From assembly GCA_009741485.1 (NCBI GenBank), contig CM019216.1:41450872-41514871 (forward strand): 64,000 nucleotides of DNA. Reading direction: 5' to 3'. The translations under genes were made by a program, and so were the position numbers. Source of the DNA: Malurus cyaneus samueli. Taxonomy: Eukaryota > Chordata > Aves > Passeriformes > Maluridae. The stretch's first letter is position 1, and each line of letters begins with the position of its first letter. Under the pieces are notes generated by a model, which saw only the letters and a list, made by a program, of their open reading frames with translations, was not told the DNA's origin and did no database searches. Below are positions 51,701-58,780 of the stretch, one piece after another.

Positions 51701-54561
51701 GATGTGATTGCTTGCAATAGCAAAGTTGGGTGTGTAGGATAGATGACATTTCAGTCACTGCTTTTGTCTTAACCCTTTCTCTAGCTTTTTTATTGAAAAT
51801 TCAGAGTCTGTATCAAAAAGTCAGCAGCATTTATTTTCAGCAGCTGAAAACCTAGACATCTTTAAGATATGAGAGCCATGACCACTCAATCCAGTTTGGT
51901 GGAAAATCTAATTTTCTGTCACAACTTTTTTCCATTGAAATAAAAACTCTTGAACTATAATTTGACATGTGGAACTTTCTTGACCAAGAAACACCTGATC
52001 TGATGTCAGGAGGAAGCAAGGGAGTATCTGACTCCTTTGCACTCTGTACTGAAAAGTCAAAGTCTTTCTTTCTGTCATTTCTTACACTATATGAGATGAA
52101 GGATCACAGACCAGATCAATATTTCTGTGGTGTTGCATCTGAAGAAGTGCAGTGATGGATCAGTGGGGGGGAACATTAAAAGCAGAACAGTGCCCAACCT
52201 CTGACAGCCGGTGCTTTAGAAGTTCCCTGAGCTAGTGGTTGCATCCAGACAATTTGTTTACTGTCTGCTGATGGACTGCTCACGTAATTATTAGATGGGG
52301 CAGGTTGTGTTAGGGTTGTGTCATACTGGGGCCATCTAGAATAAATGTTTCTTAGGTTATGAAATCCCAGTTTTAATAGTAATCAAGTGTATGAGCTCTA
52401 CTTGTATACTTCCTCTCTGGTAGTCAGTCCTCTGCCCAATTTCTAGTCTAAAATAGTGTTATTTATCTCTGCCAAATGCTATCCTTTCTAAACAGGAAGA
52501 GTTAGCCTATTTCCCTTTATATTCCCTTATGATATTACAAGCATGTAACTGACTGTCCTTTGTGAGTGCTGTGTCAATTGAATGAGCAATCCTGAGCAAC
52601 CATCAGCTACCTGGGTACAACACTTGTTTGATTTGTATTCACCACCCCATTTCGGATGCCAAGAACTTTTTTAAGGTGAATGCAGGTGTCTCATTGAAAT
52701 TAACCTGATTGATCTAGGTTTCTGGACATGCATTGCTTTCAGCAGGAGGTAAGTTAATTTTTCAGCAGGAGGTAAGTTAATTTTTCAGATGTACACATGT
52801 GGTTTTCGTTTTAGGTTATACAAGGCTTTCACAGTGGAAGAAGGTTTTGGGGAGTACCTGAGGCCCGTGCTCTTGGAATCTACATCTCACATGGAGAATA
52901 TCCCATCCTACCAATATTCATTACATCTCTCCTGGAAGATGACAGCTCTGACAGAAAGACTGAGGTTTTTTGTGTTTCAAGGACATAAACTCTTCAGATC
53001 AGATAATATCAAGCCTTTAGTCTGCTTAGGTTCACGCATAAGCCACTAAAATTTCAGTGTGTAATATACATATATTTTTTTACAGAAATGTAAGATGCTG
53101 CCTGAGTTGTTTCTTATTTGCATAATTGGGGATTGAATAATATTAATTTAAAACTGTCGAGGAGCAAAAGTGAGGGAAACACTGCATCTGTGTAGAACCC
53201 TGGCAATTTTGCGATTAAAGTGTATTTTCATTCAAAGTGGGGGATTCCTAAGGGAGCTGTCCAGAAAGGGATTGCCTCAAGCCCCATAGGTAGCAAAATG
53301 GGACCATAGAAACTGTTGTGGCAATTCTATGATTCTGAGCACAAAGAAAGCTTATTCTCCTAGAGTTAAGCTGCACTTCATGAAGTGACCTCTTTGGTCT
53401 TTGTATTTCAACTCAGTGACTATTGGACTTAATCTCTGCACAAAGAAAACGCTATTTACTATCTTCCTTTTTCCTCTGGTGAAAGTGTCTGGAGTAAGTA
53501 GATTTTACAACTGCTTTGATTTACTCTTTAAAGAGTTGCTACATATGCGTGCATACACACATATACACATCTGTGTGTGTGAGTGAGTGTGTGTGTGTTC
53601 TATATCAGGGTTTAGGAAGAAGGAAAGAAACAATTTGCAAGTTCTCTGACTGGGTTCAGGGTGGGCATGTTGTCAGTCATTCCCTGTGGCTAAGCATGGG
53701 CAGCAAGACTCCCTTTTGACCACCTGCAGTCTGTGCTGTTGTTTGCATCCTATCCCCTTGCATACAGTCCAGCCAACTGTGAAAACTGGGCTGTTCCAAC
53801 AAGTTTAGCACTTGGAAGCAACCTGGAATGAAACTTTAGCTGCTAATTGAACTGGGGCAGCAGAGGATATCAGAGTCCAGAAGAGAATACAGCAGCACAA
53901 AACCCCACACTGGTAACCAATACTCAAAACAAGGCATGATTAAAATGAACAAGCATATTTTTCACTGGCATAGACCAAGCTCATCCTGGAAGAGTTAACG
54001 AATCTTTGTAAAGTCAACCACAAAACATTATGAGAATATACCTTTTCTTACAAAAATAATTTGAAAACTAAAGCATCATCCTAACATCACTAAATTAAGG
54101 ACTAGAGTGACCAGTTCCATTATTGTTCTAAATTTAAAGGGGGATAGAAACAAAAAGTATCTCTGAATTTATCACAATTTTTCTTTTATCCTCAGTTTGG
54201 CTTCTTTCTGTCATTCTCAGTGTCAACAGATAATTTTGCTTTTATTACAGATATATTCCATGTATCTTGCCATTAAGCATTCAAGAAACTGACAATCCTA
54301 TTGGATAGTTTAGTGTCTGTACAAGAGATTATATAAGGCAGATGAATGATTTAATTTGCAGAAGAAGCAAAGAGATGTTTATTATACAATAAAATTACCT
54401 TAGTTTATATATTTTTTTCCATTCTTTATTCTTTCCTCTTCATACAGGTGTATAAAAACAGTATCACAGACTGCCAGGCCATGGTCATTTCTTCTTTAAA
54501 CCTCTCCACAAGGTCTCTTTCTGGCCATCAATTTGGTCATGACCTGTACTTTGCTGCATGA
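24122..54561 (+). CDS. CCDC162: CCDC162-like gene, about 16 exons (identity inferred from synteny; frame partly disrupted)
   Basis: Exon chain read from splice sites and phase: 24122-24291, 25874-25989, 27031-27128, 31677-31821, 32118-32219, an exon ending 34094, 37562-37734, 41871-41989, 45572-45696, 48168-48330, 48900-48996, 49042-49094, 50074-50139, about 52789-53029, 53417-53493, 54448-54561. The 37562-48996 exons agree in phase from junction to junction. The product is soluble-looking and helical, with no signal peptide or clear membrane segment. Same-strand placement just downstream of CEP57L1 matches CCDC162 in vertebrates, a poorly characterised coiled-coil protein that is a pseudogene in human. 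Homology was not checked. Roughly 660 codons are covered, which I believe is far less than the full-length family protein; N-terminal exons are missing or unseen. Frame breaks at three places (see findings) leave open whether it still encodes a protein. Confidence 0.55.
24814..25055 (-). repeat. CR1 LINE 3' fragment
   Basis: The + strand shows the reverse complement of the avian CR1 3' region: 'gatgctccttgaactcagac', then 'gaccaccctctggctgaaaa' and 'cctagtgtccag'. The element's 3' end lies at about 24814. It is 5'-truncated, as is usual for CR1, and lies in the intron between exons A and B. Confidence 0.88.
25229..25270 (+). repeat. Poly(A) run of 42
   Basis: An uninterrupted A tract about 175 bp beyond the CR1 fragment. 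CR1 elements do not end in poly(A), so the tract is not its tail. Confidence 0.95.
25874..25989 (+). CDS. CCDC162-like exon B
   Basis: The acceptor is 'tgctccttttgcag' and the donor is CCAG|GTAGGG. In the frame joined from exon A it is open but gives an unlikely cysteine-rich peptide (AKSKCPCYSGCCHAEG). Read from its first base it gives VPKANALVIQAAVMQRELES, then stops at TAA (25940-25942). The end, ENTIASLLLLLQ, is in the joined frame and leads into exon C. This points to a one-base loss near 25935-25940. Confidence 0.6.
26773..26847 (+). repeat. Diverged 75-bp repeat, copy 1
   Basis: The segment includes 'gcttatgatcagaactagct' and is repeated with substitutions and a 6-nt gap at 28441-28509. 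It may be an old interspersed repeat. Confidence 0.85.
27031..27128 (+). CDS. CCDC162-like exon C
   Basis: The acceptor is 'tttcatgtgtgaaacag' and the donor is TCCA|GTGAAT (weak). It encodes EQISHIKEEYKNAVQRAARL... ending LMGKKI plus two bases. Phase 2 at the end matches exon D (CA+A gives Gln). Without this donor the frame stops two bases later at TGA. Confidence 0.65.
27129..31676 (+). other. CCDC162-like intron between exons C and D
   Basis: A 4.5-kb intron. It holds the second diverged repeat, an A-run (29742-29755), a small AAGC/AACC tetranucleotide tract (29790-29815) and an A-run (30746-30765). No further exon is required, because exons C and D agree in phase. Confidence 0.65.
28441..28509 (+). 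repeat. Diverged 69-bp repeat, copy 2
   Basis: It matches 26773-26847 ('gcttatgatcagaattagct') in the same orientation about 1.67 kb away, inside the intron between exons C and D. Confidence 0.85.
31677..31821 (+). CDS. CCDC162-like exon D
   Basis: The acceptor follows a long T-run ('ttttttacttcag') and the donor is AAAG|GTTATT. It encodes SIFCKQQTLRTEHFQFLMQR and ends ALEKKDNRIPYLK, with no stop. It enters in phase 2 and leaves in phase 0, fitting exons C and E. Confidence 0.75.
32118..32219 (+). CDS. CCDC162-like exon E
   Basis: The acceptor is 'cttttatgtcaaccag' and the donor is AGAG|GTAATA. It has 34 codons, INPKVDPQQQKLLMKLQQYK to LPSKSAE, phase 0 to 0, helical and glutamine-rich. Confidence 0.78.
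33909..34094 (+). CDS. CCDC162-like exon F (5' end uncertain, stop just upstream)
   Basis: The open frame runs from 33909 to the donor AAGG|GTAGAA after 34094, giving LIGLVNLLSVFDVRVMEDLQ, AAAAVFETHPVWSTS and YDYVWELFHQTLRR. It ends in phase 0, as exon G needs. No good acceptor lies inside the open stretch. The nearest AGs (33948-33951) follow G or GA, and the best acceptor ('catatgctgttacag', exon start 33764) is separated from it by in-frame stops. The exon may be a 331-nt exon with a frameshift. Confidence 0.6.
34095..37561 (+). other. CCDC162-like intron between exons F and G
   Basis: A 3.5-kb intron. The A/C-rich low-complexity tract at 35378-35475 is the main feature. Its minus-strand frame (35044-35439) is an artefact of that tract. 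Confidence 0.65.
35378..35475 (+). repeat. A-rich (CAAA)n low-complexity tract
   Basis: The tract contains only A and C, with repeated CAAA and CAAAC units followed by long A-runs. Confidence 0.95.
37562..37734 (+). CDS. CCDC162-like exon G
   Basis: The acceptor is 'gtctgctttctccag' and the donor is CAAG|GTGAGG, both strong. It encodes QVCLRILKYFRSTERSLTIS and ends GGLRSQPHQLT plus two bases. Phase 0 to 2. Confidence 0.75.
37735..41870 (+). other. CCDC162-like intron between exons G and H
   Basis: A 4.1-kb intron. It contains the A/C-rich tract 38641-38812. A 63-codon frame at 39139-39330 was considered as an exon and rejected. Confidence 0.65.
38641..38812 (+). repeat. A/C-rich strand-asymmetric low-complexity tract
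   Basis: About 170 bp almost free of G and T, made of AAAC, CCAAAA and CAAC words. The complementary strand is T/G-rich. It is too irregular to be a simple microsatellite. Confidence 0.92.
41871..41989 (+). CDS. CCDC162-like exon H
   Basis: The acceptor is 'tggtgtcaatttag' and the donor is GCAG|GTCAAG (moderate). The first base completes Arg (AG+A). It then encodes GPKGDWEQLLLVTSQYIKKD... and ends VGFAVFKA plus one base. Phase 2 to 1 agrees with exons G and I. A second possible donor (ACAG|GTTTAA at about 41944) would not fit exon I. Confidence 0.62.
41990..45571 (+). other. CCDC162-like intron between exons H and I
   Basis: A 3.6-kb intron. It has an AT-rich direct and inverted repeat at 42828-42898. 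A 98-codon + frame at 43327-43623 has an AG before it but no exon-like ends. Nothing else recognised. Confidence 0.6.
42828..42898. repeat. AT-rich direct plus inverted repeat
   Basis: The unit 'tttaactttgagtaatctat' (from about 42832) recurs as 'tttaactttgagttatctgt' (from about 42886). Between them 'aaactttaaaatttaatttt' and its neighbours form an imperfect palindrome. Confidence 0.8.
45572..45696 (+). CDS. CCDC162-like exon I
   Basis: The acceptor is 'catttattttgaag' and the donor is GAAT|GTATGT. It encodes CQNALDLEIRFSLAQAMINI, then MHKQPGFDVELQCVSTLTKMN. It enters in phase 1 and leaves in phase 0. Confidence 0.72.
45697..48167 (+). other. CCDC162-like intron between exons I and J
   Basis: A 2.5-kb intron that contains the LTR-like repeat (46690-47232). 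No other feature recognised. Confidence 0.65.
46690..47232 (+). mobile_element. Avian LTR-type interspersed repeat (degraded, LTR-like copy)
   Basis: Several consecutive phrases match a repeat I recall as common in bird genomes: 'ccaagatggacccactggtc', 'ctctgggataacatattta', 'gcagagattcccctgcag', 'aaggtgttttaagattggtt', 'ttactctgattttgaatggc' and 'gagtgatagagcaagttggt', ending 'gggcacctggcatccag'. The order is preserved, with an apparent internal deletion near 46978. No retroviral protein frame is present. I remember this family as LTR-related but cannot give its exact name. Confidence 0.72.
48168..48330 (+). CDS. CCDC162-like exon J
   Basis: The acceptor is 'ttttcgttggctttaag' and the donor is GTTG|GTAAGT (strong). 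It has 54 codons, FYFEEHLLAQVSPFSWFGAF to LEKEVPQLIV plus one base. Phase 0 to 1. Confidence 0.78.
48702..48744 (+). repeat. Poly(A) run of 43
   Basis: An uninterrupted A tract between exons J and K, followed by GACTGAAAATAAA. There is no obvious retrocopy upstream. Confidence 0.95.
48900..48996 (+). CDS. CCDC162-like exon K (3' boundary uncertain)
   Basis: The acceptor is 'ggatgtctctagcag'. Phase 1 entry matches exon J and gives GRGFFDQSAWLLLATSPVLT, then GNREDAVLLVAAL. The frame stops at TGA (48998-49000) unless the GT at 48997 is used as donor (CTCT|GTGAAG, weak). Confidence 0.6.
49042..49094 (+). CDS. CCDC162-like exon L candidate
   Basis: The acceptor is 'tgtcccacccatccag' and the donor is CCCT|GTAAGA. 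In the same frame as exon K it reads VTELQEQIVKYRGTFCP plus one base. The gap to exon K would be only 45 nt. An alternative reading is one longer exon with frame errors (see findings). Confidence 0.35.
50074..50139 (+). CDS. CCDC162-like exon M
   Basis: The acceptor is 'tccctgtgttcgcag' (strong pyrimidine tract) and the donor is AGAG|GTGGGA. It has 22 codons, starting LFADTLIEDPVLLQKIALSL. Phase 0 to 0. The preceding junction is unresolved because exon L as read ends in phase 1. Confidence 0.62.
50140..52788 (+). other. CCDC162-like intron between exons M and N
   Basis: A 2.6-kb intron. It ends with a perfect 23-bp tandem duplication (52740-52785). A 62-codon frame at 51967-52155 looks partly protein-like but has no acceptor or donor. 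Confidence 0.55.
52740..52785 (+). repeat. Perfect 23-bp tandem duplication with splice-site-like sequences
   Basis: Two identical units, 'cagcaggaggtaagttaat' plus four T, are followed by CAG. Each unit contains a consensus 5' splice site (AG|GTAAGT) and ends in a T-run plus CAG that resembles a 3' splice site. Exon N begins 3 or 29 bases after the duplication. Confidence 0.95.
52789..53029 (+). CDS. CCDC162-like exon N (both ends uncertain)
   Basis: The frame encodes LYKAFTVEEGFGEYLRPVLL, then MENIPSYQYSLHLSWKMTAL and further residues. Two acceptors are possible: 'ttaatttttcag' (start 52789, phase 0, fitting exon M) and 'tttcgttttag' (start 52815, phase 2). Donors are weak (GAG|GTTTTT after 52964, or TTAG|GTTCAC after 53029). 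Only the latter is phase-compatible with exon O. Confidence 0.5.
53417..53493 (+). CDS. CCDC162-like exon O candidate
   Basis: The acceptor is 'ttgtatttcaactcag' and the donor is TGGA|GTAAGT (strong). It encodes TIGLNLCTKKTLFTIFLFPL, then VKVSG, a hydrophobic stretch. Phase 1 to 0, matching the last exon. Confidence 0.5.
53560..53598 (+). repeat. CA/TG dinucleotide microsatellite
   Basis: An imperfect (AC)n stretch is followed by (TG)n with GAG interruptions ('tgtgtgtgtgagtgagtgtg'). Confidence 0.85.
54448..54561 (+). CDS. CCDC162-like last exon with stop codon
   Basis: The acceptor is 'ttcctcttcatacag' (strong). It has 37 codons, starting VYKNSITDCQAMVISSLNLS and ending HQFGHDLYFAA, then TGA. 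An ATTAAA signal follows at once, so this reads as the terminal exon. Confidence 0.7.
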   Translation: MYKNSITDCQAMVISSLNLSTRSLSGHQFGHDLYFAA

Positions 54562-54570
54562 TGGCATGTA

Positions 54571-54576
54571 ATTAAA
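54571..54576 (+). promoter_or_regulatory. Poly(A) signal ATTAAA
   Basis: A common variant poly(A) hexamer 10 bases after the last stop codon of the CCDC162-like gene. The 3' UTR would be very short. Confidence 0.45.
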
Positions 54577-55590
54577 AATTTACCAAGGAAAAAACAAATA
54601 TGTCTTATTTGGTACCTATTCCTTTTCCAGCCTGTTTGCACTTGGCTGCACTCTCTAGCACTGCTGCTCTACTGATTAGAACTGAGCAAACAACACAATG
54701 AACACCAATGAATGAAATGTTTTCTTGGTCTATACATTTAGTCATGTTATACATATTTATCATATGATAACAATATATACAAATATAATAGAAAGCCTTC
54801 CTGCACTCCTTTCTTGAATTAAGCTGCTGAAGTACTACAAAACAGAGAGCAGCGTATGCAAAATGAACAGCAGAGGAAATGCCTAACGTTTTGTTTTCCC
54901 TCTCCTTAGCTTTTATGTCCAACTGGAATAAGGAAGATGTAACTTATCCTGGCCTGTCAGGTCATTCAGTAAAATGCTCTTTTGGCAGACATTCATCAAA
55001 GCCTCCTTTTGTTACTGGATTCAGCCCCCCCGTATCCTGGACATAAAGGTTAGCAGCATCTTCTTCCTCACACTGCACTAGTAGTAAATGCAGTTTGTCA
55101 GACTTTGCCCCGAGAGGGTATCTCTTAGTTCTGCTTATAATCAATTGGGTGGCAGTCCTGCACAATACTTAGAACAGCATCACTGATGGCTGCAGGAACT
55201 GCAGTGGGTGTGCATTAGAATATGACGTAAAGATAAATGGTGTCACATCACTGATTTATTCAAAGTCCATGAATTGGGTAAGCAATGAAGCATCTCTAAA
55301 AATACAGAAGACAGGACTGATGGAGGCTGAAGATGAATTGGATTCACAAGGCACAGGTGAAATCTAAAAGCCTGTGATATGCAGAAAGGCTAGCAATCAT
55401 GTGGCCTTGAAATATGCATTCTTTTGGAGTGGTGAAACCATGAATTCCCACTACTTTCATTTGTCCTGTCTTTCGAAAAGAGAAGAATGGCTAACCCTAC
55501 ATGCAGTGGGAAAAATCAAGGCTAGCCTGATGCCATACTATTGGTTCAAAAGCTACCTTGAGGGTTACCAACGTTACTCTTCCTCATCTT

Positions 55591-56157
55591 TTATTTGGTT
55601 TTCCTTTTTTTTCCCCTCTCTGTGTTTAATATATGACATTCAGGATCTGTCCTTGCTTTATACATGCTAAATTTTTGTAGAGGTCTGTGCTGCATTTTCT
55701 TATGCAGCTGTTGTGTCTCTTCTAGAGACAGCTGCCTTACAGTGGTAAGCTCGGTGATATCGTGGGCAATACTGAATTCATAGGCACAGAGAGGTTCTTT
55801 AGGGGTTGTCATGCCTTCTCTGTGCTTACACTGACATCTCTTTCCATGTTCCTTAGCACACCTCTTCCATCTCTCCTCAGCCCACTCACATCCCTGATGC
55901 ACCCTGTGCTCAATCCCTTGCCACCAGGCAGTATCCTTAGCCCATTCCTGAGTATGGGAAGTGCCCATGGCTTGCTGTCTAGCCAAGCAAGAAACACTGT
56001 GGTTTGCAGCAGGCTTGCAGCTGTGCACGTGCTGACTGCCTGGCTGTGATGGTGGGAATCCAGCTGGCTGCTGCCTCCAGGGAGCTGAGCAAGCCAAACA
56101 AAACAGCCAGGGATCAAACCCCCCTTGCCTTTTCCCCGAGCAGGGAGTTCTCCTCAC
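55591..56157 (-). other. 188-codon minus-strand open frame, origin unclear
   Basis: This is the longest open frame in the window, in a locally GC-rich block. It begins MRRTPCSGKRQGGFDPWLFC and is rich in W, C, H and basic residues (WAEERWKRCAKEHGKRCQCK). Two + or - frames overlap it. There is no domain I recognise, no splice evidence and no poly(A) signal. A retroelement-derived remnant is possible. Confidence 0.3.
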
Positions 56158-56400
56158 TAGCTGAACGCTGATTTTGCAAAACTGAAAGGAACTTTTTACC
56201 CTTGAGACCTCTGTTCTTATGTCAAATGTATTTAAAATTAGTCAGAGGGTTCAAAAGTTGTTGAAGATGAACCGGCTAAGGGAATGAGGCTAAAACATTT
56301 CCTGTGTGACGCACTACTAGTATCTTTCTGAGTTTAAAAATGAAAAATAGATGTTATCATGACACTCCATTGTCTCATTTTGGGTCACGCATAACTTAAG

Positions 56401-56655
56401 TATAAAGAGGGGAGGGAAAGACATTGCATGAAGTTTCGCAAGCTTCTGAGCATGAATTGTGGCTGCTAGGGCAGTGTCCTACATACAGGTCCTCCTTATA
56501 TTGGAGATGATTGTAAAGCAGGTCCCAGGGTCGACACTTACACCAGAGACTGTCAACTGCACCAGAACAGACTTATTCCACCACTACATGGCATTCAGCA
56601 AAAACAGGACAGTGATTCTGCGCTGTATGGCTGAGATCCACTAACCCAAATAAAT
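56401..56655 (+). other. Orphan TATA-led small frame with poly(A) hexamer
   Basis: TATAAA starts at 56401. ATGs at 56429 and 56453 share a frame that stops at 56468-56470. A second frame (open 56459-56644) follows at once and reads VLLILEMIVKQVPGS, with two N-glycosylation sequons (NCT, NRT) and two cysteines. AATAAA is at 56649-56654. The layout resembles a tiny secreted-protein gene broken by one base, or chance. Confidence 0.25.
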
Positions 56656-58654
56656 CGATTCCCTGATGGCTCCCCAGAAAAAAGCTTAATGCTGTATGGT
56701 CAGAGCTGCCTGTTTGCTGCTGAGCAGGAACCTTCACAGCACTGAAATATCACTTTTGGCTGGACAGAGACCATGGGCCAGGGGGCTGCTGCACTCTGCA
56801 GCCACTTGGTGGGCAACCAGGCACTGACACAGGCTGTGCAGGCCCCTTGAGCTTCATCCCACAGACTGGTTTCCATTCCCTCTCACAGATGAGTCTTCAT
56901 TTCTAATCAGATCCTGCAGCACTGAGATCTTCAAGTGGAACTTTTCAACCAGTTGAAAAGAATTGATCTTCCAAACATGTGAAGCTCTCTTACTATCTAA
57001 ATGCTGAATGGTTTCCTTTCCATTCCATAAGCAGAAACAGTCAGAATGGCAGCAGAAACAACAGAATGGCAGCAACTCTGGTTTTTGTTTTCAGATATCT
57101 CCTGACCTCTGTAATTTATTTAGTGGCTGCTGCATCCATTCTGAATCAGTTTTTGCTGATTTATCATCAGTGGATATTAGCTAACTTATCAAACTCACAC
57201 ACATGAGGCAATCAATACAACCAACAGAAGTAATGATAAAGTGGTCATGCATCTGTTATTCCAGAATAATAGGTAAAAATAGAAAAAAAATCTTATAAAG
57301 CCTCCTTACACAGGAATAGGAGATAGAATGTCACAGGCTGTGTCTGCACTGAGGGACCCACCAGTGCTGTCAGCGGTGTGGCTGCCCACCCAAAACAGGG
57401 CAAGGTCCATGGTGTTTGCCTTCACCTTGTGTGAAGGAAAGCTGTTTGTGTGATGCCAAGGGAGCTGTGCACTCTGTAGCACCTGCCACATCCTGGCTGG
57501 CTGACAGGCAAGACCCATGGCCTGTGCCATGAAGGGCACCGCTTTAGCCAGGCCAGACTCACTGTTCAATAAGTCCTCATGCAGATCAATCTGTTTGATA
57601 GTGATTCGGGATTTTCAGAATGATAAAATCCCATGTATTTGAAACATCAGTGTCCAGCTTTACTATACTGCCTTTGTTTATAGGCTGAAATATTTCTCAG
57701 GAAGATGCTGCTCATGTTTGCCCATTTACTTCTAAGGCAATTGCTGACCACTAATTTTTTAATACATGTTTTATACTCCTTGTGCTCAGAAGAGTTGTTC
57801 TCCGGGCAATAAGCACATTTTCTAAAACAGCAAAACCAAGGCAGACCTATCTGCAAGCTGCCACTAACCCAAGTCAAGCTAGTATTTAGTTAAGAGAAGG
57901 AACTCAACCCTCAAAACATGGCGCTTTTTTTCTCCTTTGATCTTTTGCTTTCCTCTTATACATGCAACAATAGTTCTCTTGATCGGTAGATATATTAATG
58001 TGATTGTTTAGCATCTCTGGACTTCAAAGCACCTGTGACACTTCTGAAATATGATTTAACCATTTGGAAAAGTACCCACTCGTTCTTACTTGAAAATTAG
58101 GATTACTTTTATATAAATATGCAAAAATTTCTGAGGCTCCTTCATACCAAGAGCCAATGGGACTTATACAGGAGTTGTGAGGGGATGAGTGTGGTTTTTT
58201 GCATTTGTGGGGAGGCAAACTGATTTTTCCAGACAAGTAATCTAGAGAAACCATTATTTATGCATATTTGAAAATGTGACTGTCTGTGAATATTCATATT
58301 TTATTTGCAGCTGATTGAATGTTGAGAATGTTGTCTGATTTATAAATAGGGTACTGTCTCCAAGTCTGCTGCTGCTACAGTTTTATTATGCCTGTGCTCA
58401 ATGAGAAGTTTTTTTCTCTGTGACTTTCAATGATCCCAGTGAATTATTATAGCATAAAATTGGAGTAAATGAAAACACACAGAATTGCAAATCTGCATTG
58501 ATTTAGTAGGAAGAGCTGCCAGTCTTTATGACAGCAAGCACAGAATTTTTGTTCATGATATTTTAGGAAAAGAATGTTAAGTCTAACAAGTCAGAGCAGT
58601 TCAGCAGGTGGAAGAAATTTGGAATTTCTGGGAGTGAAACAGAAGATTGGCCGT

Positions 58655-58780
58655 TTTGATGGCATTCAAGACCAGGTTTATGGGGCTTTGGGCAACCTTG
58701 TTTAGCCCATGGCAGGGCTATTGGAACTGCGTGATCTCTAAGAGCCCTTCCAACCCAAGCCATTCTATAGTTCTATATAA
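58655..58780 (+). repeat. CR1 LINE 3' end
   Basis: The sense strand reads 'gaccaggtttatggggcttt', then 'cccatggcagggctattgga' and 'agcccttccaacccaagcca', ending in 'ttctatagttctatataa', a degraded form of the CR1 terminal octamer repeat (ATTCTRTG). The copy is 5'-truncated. Confidence 0.9.

Noticed and set aside
51967..52155. 62-codon + frame (ETPDLMSGGSKGVSDSFA)
   Set aside because: Protein-like in part, but no acceptor before it or donor after it.
53322..53340. CR1-like terminal sequence 'ggcaattctatgattctga'
   Set aside because: Only about 19 bases match the CR1 terminal octamer; no CR1 body is recognisable upstream.
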